From Kappaphycus alvarezii (taxonomy: Eukaryota > Rhodophyta > Florideophyceae > Gigartinales > Solieriaceae), in NCBI GenBank assembly GCA_002205965.3, contig NADL03000513.1:1302001-1366000 (forward strand): a DNA stretch of 64,000 nucleotides. Reading direction: 5' to 3'. The notes below the pieces were generated by a model that worked only from the letters and a program-made list of their open reading frames with translations, had not been told where the DNA came from and searched no databases. A program made the position numbers and the translations under genes. Positions 57,107 through 64,000 of the stretch are shown here, one piece after another; the first letter of the stretch is position 1, and each line of letters begins with the position of its first letter.

Positions 57107-58702
57107 AAGGGGTATTCCAGAATACTAACAATCATAAGTTTTCGAATCTTAAAGGACCTAAACTTTCCCCCCGTTTTTGATCTAGAAGAAGAATGACGCT
57201 TTATTGTTTGTAGACAAGTCTACACTACACAGGACCTCTACTTCTGCCAGACGGACGACTCCGGTCAATGGATGAACCAATTGCCCACTGCTGGAACGTC
57301 CTCACCGGAGGGTTCGGTGCTTCAACCAAACCCGCCTATGTCGCTGAATGCGGCTAGGGTCGCGAGAACAGAAGTTATCTACTGTTTATAGCGACAATAA
57401 ATGCTCCATGCAGGGTAAGCACATAATTGCATTGAAATAAACAAATCTCAATTACAATTTTGGTTTGCCGCCCGCTAGCTCCGCAGAAATAGTCTCCAAC
57501 CAGGCCATTGGCTTTGTCTCAGAAGCTTTTCGCCCAAGAGACTGTGTCGAGCACCAGAAACCTGTCGAATGCACTGCAGGCTGTGTTTAGTGCCGTTTGG
57601 TTTGAGCAAAGCCGTAAGCGGTTCGAAATTATCGTTATTCTAGCCGATGTTAGTTCGGTCCCTAGTTGACACGGACGGGGCTATTTTAGTTAGAAAATGA
57701 TCGTCGAGATCATAAAAACTAAATAAATTTGCAAGCGCGGTCTCTCGCCGTAGCTTTTGACCCAAGTTCGGTTCCACGTTGGTATTTATTCGAAATAGTT
57801 CTGTTTACGATAAAGGCTCGGAACAACCAGTGCTATCAACCTTCTCCAGCATTGACAACATCTTCGATCAAGGTTGCTCGGCACTTTACAGAAGTTTGGT
57901 TTGACAGTGCAATCTGCTCGTTTTTTCGAACAATTTTGGGACCGTGTTCATGGTAAAGCATGACTTTTACGTTGCCAGTTCGATATAACTCGGATAGCTG
58001 TTAAGTAACTATCGGTGAGCATAATTGAAGAGAAGTGTCTTCCCCCCATCTGAGCACCTCAATTAGGCTGACGTAGTACGCTCATGTAGGGAGTCTCGCC
58101 AATTAGCCCTCGAAAGCTCGATGTACTCATTTCTATCTATAATATTCTTCGGGTCTACACAGCTACCGCTATTATACTGGTGACGACTGCGAAGATCCAT
58201 ATCGGGTAACAGCTCTGTATTCAATTTGGTAACCAATCGGGCAAGGGGACTACTGTGGGGTGGTTTAATTTTGAAAACACCGTGCCGTTGTTGTTCTCCG
58301 GCGTCGTGGTTGTGCAGTGGGGGTAACTGATGGAAGGCCACAAGGGACGCCCACAGTGTCTCTCAAAATACCGGAGCAAGACCGGGCATGAGGCACGCAG
58401 CGGTTGCCGACACAGCCGATGCAGCGTACCTCTGCATTAGGAACGAACGAACGTTTCCGAACGTGTCTTTCGGTCTTACAGCTACGTTTCGAGCAACGTC
58501 CGGTACCATAGCATATGCGTCTGAGTGTCATCTAGCCTCTATGCATTGCCTCTATGCATTGATTTTGTTTTTTTATCTGTTCGGCTACCAAAAGTCCTCG
58601 GAATAAAACAGCGCTATCCCAAATCTTTGCAACCCTCCTTCACGGAGCTGCTACCGGGCCAACATGATGGTGTCGCCCAAAAGATAGCAACTGATCACGT
58701 CA
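57107..58702. other. no clear gene
   Basis: May include further hAT remains near 57.1-57.2 kb. Frames at 57729-57956 and 58063-58531 have no motif I can name. Confidence 0.4.
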
Positions 58703-58774
58703 GGGCCACTCTGGGAATCGAACCCAGGACCTCGTCCACCCGAAGGACGAATCATACCACTAGACCAAGCGGCC
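58703..58774 (-). tRNA. tRNA-Pro(CGG)
   Basis: The reverse strand folds fully. Acceptor GGCCGCT pairs with AGTGGCC (one G-U) with discriminator C. The anticodon stem CGTCC/GGACG carries loop TTCGGGT, anticodon CGG at 58740-58742 and G37. The T arm is CTGGG TTCGATT CCCAG. A box TGGTCTAGTGG and B box GGTTCGATTCC are present. No intron and no encoded CCA. A TTTT run about 21 nt downstream (58679-58682) suits Pol III termination. The eukaryotic C73 discriminator agrees with proline identity. Confidence 0.95.
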
Positions 58775-58859
58775 GATCCTTTTCGCCGATACTCTCTTGG
58801 GCCATTTGGTTATAATAAATCAAACAGAAGCGGTGTTTCCAAGGCCTGGGATCCTGCAG

Positions 58860-59940
58860 CGGACACCCGTTTTACTGATGCCATAAAGTTACTCTCTGCC
58901 TGACGTGGAACATCCGGTTAGTTCTTAGCCGTATAGTCAGTCCTGCAGTGTACACGATAGATACTCAATGAAGTAAAGTTTCTACACGCCTGGTCATCCA
59001 TTGCTCAAGCTATCCTGTCCCGAGCCCCGATGCGCATGGACGACGAGGTACATCCAGTTAGATCTTAGCCGTATAGTTAGGACGTACGCAGTCCCCAGTA
59101 GATACTGAATGCATTAAACTTCTTTCTCGCAGATCTTGCAGCGGACACCCGTTTTACTGATGCCATAAAGTTAACGAGCAGTGCGGACACAACCACAGGA
59201 GTAGTCGGGGGGAAAGGTTTGGGTGTTTTACTCTTGGAAGATATATCCGATCTATCCCATGGTTTTCCAGACAACCGCAATCGACACAAAAAGGATATAC
59301 CGACACAGTAGTGGGGAAGGAACTACAGGAGTAATCCGCAGACGTCTTTATCAGCGCATAAGTTGCACACTGTGGTCTTCTATTGCAATGGCAATTCTAT
59401 CGCGAGCCCCACTGCACGTGCATGACGTGGAACATCAGGTTAGTTCCTAGCCGTATAGTCAGACCTGCAGTGTACACGATAGATACTCATTGAAGTAAAG
59501 TTTCATTCAACACTCAAGATAAGCAATGAGTAAAGACCCTCTTCTCTCACACCCGTTATACTAATACCATAAAGTTTTGCGATTACGTTTGACTCGTTGA
59601 CACCCGTTATACTAATACCATAAAGTTTTGCGATTACCTTTGACTCGCTCGGTTCGCCTGTACCCCAAACAATAGTGTTGCTTGAGAAGCTAATCTCGCG
59701 AATAGCGCGGAAGTAGCATACGACTGCAAGCGTGATACGCCGCTGTGTGTGTACCAGCGCCTTAGTTGCATCTTGTGATTGTCTATTGCTATGGCTATCT
59801 GCTCGCGAACGCTATTGCACGTGACCGAAGTGAACCATCCGGTTACTTCCAAGCCCTGTAGTCGAATCCTGCAGTAGACATCATAGAAGCCATTTGATGT
59901 AAACTGTTTAACACGCGAGCGTATCGCCCGCGCAGCAGGC
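58860..59940 (+). repeat. cluster of RT-like gene 3' ends (degenerate repeats)
   Basis: A block TTAGCCGTATAGTC...CCTGCAGTGTACACGATAGATACTCA recurs near 58.91, 59.06, 59.44 and 59.84 kb. A second block, ACACCC-GTT-TACT-AT-CCATAAAGTT, recurs at 58864, 59146, 59549 and 59600. The preceding translations repeat RRRLYQRISCTLWSSIAMAI, YQRLSC with SIAMAICSRTLLHV, and similar. This resembles several 5'-truncated copies of one gene's end plus its trailer, landing next to a tRNA gene. Confidence 0.6.
59549..59650. repeat. 51-bp tandem repeat, two copies
   Basis: Units 59549-59599 and 59600-59650 both begin ACACCCGTTATACTAATACC and include TTTTGCGATTAC. They are nearly identical. Confidence 0.9.
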
Positions 59941-60440
59941 CTAGATTTCCAGATCGAGGTCCCACTACTCGTGCCAGGCACTGGGATCCGACCCCCTGAC
60001 ATACTGGTCCACCCACCAGCAGCTCCTGACAGCGGTGTTGCCCGCCCGATCGCCTGCGATGTCACCGTTGTCTCCCCTTCAAGGATGATGTACGAGCAAG
60101 AGCCACACGGGGAGTGGGCGCTGCTGCTGCAATTGCGCACCGCAACAAGGTGACTGACCTGGGGCGAAAACTGTCGCGGCGACTCCCCCTGCCCTCAGAT
60201 AACTCTACACAGGCCCCCAATTTCGACTTTCAACCGCTGGCCTTTGATTCCCTGGGTTCCCCTTCCCCTGCAATCATCCTCTCCATAAAGGGTCTGTTGC
60301 CGCGCCTCGCGGATTAGTTGAGCACATCGGTTGGAGTTGTTCGCACACGTATATACACGTATATACAGACTCATTAGTTGTACATTATGGTCGTCTACTG
60401 CACAATCAATGTTTACCCACATTTACACGTCATGTTTTCA
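59941..60440 (+). pseudogene. RT-like protein C-terminal domain
   Basis: The forward frame reads IARAAGLDFQIEVPLLVPGT, then RPPDILVHPP and ARPIACDVTVVSPSR. After a frame change come LQLRTATR / NKVTDLGRKLSRRL and FDFQPLAFDSLGSPSP. This is the same domain order as at 12.6-13.0 kb (E-x-P, RP-x-DI, A-x-DVTV, F-x-PLAFDSLG), the tail of non-LTR-type RT proteins. The reverse transcriptase itself is not present, so the copy is 5'-truncated. Frame changes show decay. Confidence 0.65.
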
Positions 60441-62600
60441 TGGCAGAGTGAGTGCTTTTTGATCCTTTCCATGCCTTGTGAATGGGTGTTTACATTCCGA
60501 AATATTGGTTGCGTGAACTGCTGTGATGACGTTTTTCCGTTTATATTTTTTGGAAAATGAAAACCATGGGTACGATAGACTGCGTTTTTGCATGGCTATT
60601 GGACGGCAGTTCTTGGACGAAGGCACTGGTTCAAAGGAGGGGGGAAGGTTCGGGTGTCTTATTCTTGGAAAATATATTCGACTCTATCTGGTTCAATCTA
60701 TGGCTTCTTGACTAGGGGAGGAGCTCGCTTTAATCCTACGATAAAATTGCTATGCTTGCTTAAGAAAGGCTCGCATGGCAAGCAGTTTGAGGAGAAGTAT
60801 CAAGGGTCGACTTCGTTTTTTAATATTTGAAAGGAGCGGTTCGGGAAATATCAAGTGATGTTAATAGATTCTCCGTGTGCCTCACTTTATTAAAGAAAGC
60901 AAGGTGGTGATTGGTACCATATACCTTGCGGTGCCATTGAAAAAGGCGACAGAGGTTCACAGAAAGAGCAATAGGATGAACAATAAGAGAGGCAAGACAC
61001 TGTACACTGTACAGAATAGGGTGCGACGCGATTGGATGTTGGCGATGACAGCAATGAATGGTATGCATGAGAGTAGACTTGCGCTCTTTTTCATTACGGT
61101 GCAGTATGATATGTACGTGAGATGGTTCGGTATGGGCCGTCCCGACTGGAAGCTTTGAAAGTTTGAGAATCATGTAGCTGAAGGAGGGTTTGATTGTTGG
61201 GCTTGTTGATGCTTGTTTCAGAATTTGATTGATGAGGCAACACCGGAAACAGCTGCGTGACTGTCACAAATTACAGTGTGTGTGATGATGGGTAATAGGT
61301 CACGTTGGGTGCTTTTGTAGTTTTTTTTTATTTTTCCCACTGTTAGGTCTGAGGGCAAATATCGAATTGCTGTACTGAGCTACGGTACTGTACAAAGGCC
61401 TTATACATGTATACAATGCGGACACTCGGTTTATGTTTTGTCAGGATCGAGTGGAAAGCAGAGGCAAGTCGTAAATACTTGAGGTTTGCTCTGTGAACTG
61501 ATTGATTCCATGTGTGATCCTGGACAAGATTAGCATGAGGCCAACCGTTAGACACGGTGCATTGGACGAAACGTTCTGGCGCAGCGTGTGTTTGGAGGGA
61601 ATTGTGGGAGTTTTACTCTTGGATGATGTATTCGACTCTGAAGTATGGTGCAGCTGTGTATTCCTTGCTAGGCGTGGGGAATCTGGAGACTGAGGGTAGC
61701 GCTTATGCGCGAATTAAAAGTTTAATGTTTATGACTATGAAATGAATTTTGTAATAGTTTCAAGAGGTGATAGGAGTTTTGTTTGATGGGATCTCCGTAG
61801 TGGTTCATAACTAACACGGATACATATAAAATCATTTTTATGTTAATGAAAGATAGCTATTGATTGGTAAACACATGCGAGTTGCGACGACTGATCCAAG
61901 GTTGTCGGGGGCGGTAAAATAGCGGAAGTTTGCAACGATATTTTTGTAGTTACAGTATGATAACGAGAAGGTGCGTTTCTTGAAAATCGGTGGGCTGATG
62001 TTTAAGGAGTTTGGTTTTTAGTGATCATACCTTTCTTTGCACGATACACCTTACTGTAAATACAATGGGCACAGGGGAAATTTTTGGGTAATTTATTATT
62101 TGGAAAGTACTGTAATGCCATTTGTTGAAGTGAGGCCACATGTTTCATTAACATTAGGGATTGAGGTGAGTAGGTGCGAGTGTGGGTGTAGAAGCCCATG
62201 CCAATTTTTTTAGGATTTCACATAATTTCAACGTCAGGCAGCCTTTTTGGGTATTGTACAGTACTGTATCATCGCAAAGGTTGTGATAGATATTCATGCA
62301 TTGTGCAAAAAATGGGTAACCTGTTTGCCCTGGTTGGATACTGGGCAGCACTACATTACTGATCCATTCTCGGTCTAGGCCTCTCACCTTCGGAGGTAGC
62401 CTGGATAATGTCCTTTACATCGCACATAAACTCGGTGCGATGTACAGTACGATACTGAGCTGAGCTGAGCTGTGCTGTGCTGTAATGGGTACAGCTCATG
62501 TACATTACACTTACAGAAATGGTTCATTTTAGCCTCTTGAGTAGCCGTCATGAAGCAATCTGTGCATTGCACCTTACGGTAGGCAATTGGCATTTTGGTA
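60441..62600. other. mostly empty, with a dispersed coding-like repeat
   Basis: Segments at 60650-60700 and 61610-61660, and a third at 59210-59265, share GGGT-TTTTACTCTTGGA-GATATATTCGACTCT-like sequence, read in one frame as VSYSWKIYSTL, EFYSWMMYSTL and MFYSWKIYPIYP. Otherwise only short frames. Confidence 0.45.
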
Positions 62601-62620
62601 AAGTTCTGGATGGTAAGATG

Positions 62621-62648
62621 TACAGTACAGTACAGTACAGTACAGTAC
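62621..62648. repeat. (TACAG)n microsatellite
   Basis: Five full TACAG units plus a partial unit. Similar short runs occur at 62861-62890, and an (AGCTG)-like run at 62457-62480. Confidence 0.9.
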
Positions 62649-63421
62649 GGTGTACCCTTTGAAGAGACGATTCGTACGGCACTAAATAGGGCAATAGTTA
62701 TTAGTACTAGGTACAGTATTTGCTCCCTGGTATTGAGGAAAATCTGATCGGATGCGCATTGGATTCAAGTTTCACGCACTGGAATATGAGTGGTTGTTAA
62801 ACGGTAGCCGTCGGCAATGCTAATTTCTGCTCCAGTCAAAAAACTGTACGTGCTGTATGATACAGTACAATACAGTACAGTGTACAGTATTGGAAAAGGC
62901 GCCTTGCCAGCCTCCCAATCAAATCTGATTCTGAGTAGGCGTGGATGCCTCTGGACTCTACTAGCAATTATGCGCACATCAGGAATGCAAGTGCTGGCAA
63001 CAGCAAATTTCTTGTCCTGTACAGCCTTTAAAAAGACTCTATCTTGTGTATCTTTGTTGCTGATCTCACCATATTGGCGCCCATGCGAATGGTTCCTTCT
63101 GCCTCAACATCGCATTTGCCTCTCAAAGTTTTATGGTCGACTGCCATTCGGAAAAGCAATTGTGATCTACTCGATGATGCTGTAAAACAACCTGCAACTG
63201 CATTGAAAACCGTCCGCGTTACAATAAATTCACCGCAATTGAAACTTTATAGTATGGATCCTTTGACAGCACGATCCCTCCTTTTCATCATAACTATCCG
63301 CTGCCGTCATAATTTCTATGCAGCCCCTCCTCCCCAACTTAAATAGTTACATATCCCCACCCACCCTCCACTTTTCTACCTACACCTGTTTCTTGCCAAG
63401 CCCTCACATTCCTCATCTACA
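62649..63421. other. no clear gene; possible promoter at its end
   Basis: Short frames on both strands. The last 80 bp are pyrimidine-rich with TTAAATAG near 63346, an arrangement like the TATTTAAA box and CT-rich leader before the acidic ORF of element B. Confidence 0.4.
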
Positions 63422-64000
63422 ATGGAACCCGGAAACGACTTCCCCTCGGACTTTCTTCTAAACTCCACAACCACCGCCTCCTCCTCTAACCCAACCTCAT
63501 CAATACCCAACGTCACCGCCGCCTTTCCCTCCTCATCCCTCACACCCCCCTACCCGTCCATGCAAACTATAACCCCTCACTTCAAATTAACCCGCACGCC
63601 TCCGCCCCCTTCCTCATTCTCCCCACCACCAACAACCCACCCCCCCACCTCACCATCACATCATCACCGCCGACCTGCAATTCCTTTCCAACCGACTGCC
63701 TCCCGCCCCTCCCGCCACTCCCAACTCCACCGCTCTCATCCTCCATCTCCTTAACCCACTCACCCCTCAGTGGATCTCTGACTTTCTCTTCACCCCTGAT
63801 CCCACCCACATTCCCCTCTTCTCCCGGCCCCCACCCTCCAACACCCTCCTCCTCAACACAAACACCACCCGTCTCCACTGCTCCGACCTCCAAACCCCGT
63901 TCACCCGCCCGCAACCCACGTCGCCGCCTCCGTCCTCCTCCTCCCCGCATTTTGCATCGAAACCCGCACCCTGGGCTTCGGCGTCGCGCAAGGACTGGAA
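63422..64000 (+). CDS. possible gene running off the right edge
   Basis: ATG at 63422 follows a TTAAATAG box and a CT-rich leader. It opens MEPGNDFPSDFLLNSTTTAS and stays open to 63754. A second forward frame is open from about 63572 to the window end and looks more protein-like (ALILHLLNPLTPQWISDFLF, then HCSDLQTPFTRP). The real product may switch to it through a frameshift or a short intron. The strand is supported by the leader. The G-rich reverse frames here are probably shadows of the C-rich composition. Function is unknown. Confidence 0.4.

Noticed and set aside
62966-62980. GCGCACATCAGGAAT, resembling a copia LTR end plus the GGAAT flank seen at 3758
   Set aside because: The sequence upstream does not resemble the LTR, so the short match is best taken as chance.
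63582-63991. Two G/E-rich reverse ORFs at the right edge
   Set aside because: Composition shadow of a C-rich forward region preceded by a plausible leader; no motif.

Overview
The window looks like a transposon-rich stretch of a eukaryotic nuclear genome. There are no bacterial-style operons. Almost every recognisable coding signature belongs to a mobile element: Ty3/gypsy and Ty1/copia LTR retrotransposons, a hAT transposase, a TNP2-like transposase, a DDE plus nuclease gene, RT-like gene ends and TA-flanked MITEs. A eukaryotic tRNA-Pro(CGG) gene carries internal A and B boxes. Long AT-rich stretches hold nothing recognisable. A red macroalga or another protist would fit, but nothing in the sequence fixes the species and I hold that guess loosely.

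Layout. 1-3.8 kb: reverse-strand gypsy element (RT, protease, intact gag, PBS, inner part of its 5' LTR). 3.8-8.6 kb: decayed copia element that appears to sit inside that LTR. 8.6-11.4 kb: more copies of the same LTR family. 12-13 kb and 58.9-60.4 kb: ends of a non-LTR-like RT gene. 13-25 kb: mostly empty AT-rich DNA with one MITE, a recent 236-bp tandem duplication, a deleted gypsy copy and another ORF-bearing LTR. 25-31 kb: an RGG-rich ORF and a divergent two-gene module (X' reverse, Z' forward) with a solo LTR inserted in X'. 32-35.5 kb: pieces of two LTR families, a MITE and a second solo LTR. 36-39 kb: gene P, joining DDE-like and PD-(D/E)XK-like motifs. 39.5-57.1 kb: a hAT gene split by a 16.2-kb retrotransposon (E, TSD ACGGA). 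Inside E lie a TNP2-like gene (Y), a second X/Z module, and element B, which itself splits Y (TSD ATATT). 58.7 kb: tRNA-Pro. 63.4 kb to the edge: a pyrimidine-rich possible gene.

Main points. (1) One gypsy LTR family is about 1.55 kb long and carries its own ORF for an acidic protein (N-terminal MT[NSH]L, a Y-x-R-R core, a Glu-rich tract, a C-terminal DIL(E/D)-type motif). At least four copies can be seen, and copy B is bounded by a perfect TSD. (2) Two hairpins in that LTR show paired base changes between copies. (3) Three insertions can be resolved: E and B have perfect 5-bp duplications, D1 does too, and each interrupted host frame rejoins exactly. (4) Gene P and the X/Z module do not match a family I can name with confidence. 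Nearly all element genes carry frameshifts or stops, so they are annotated as pseudogenes.
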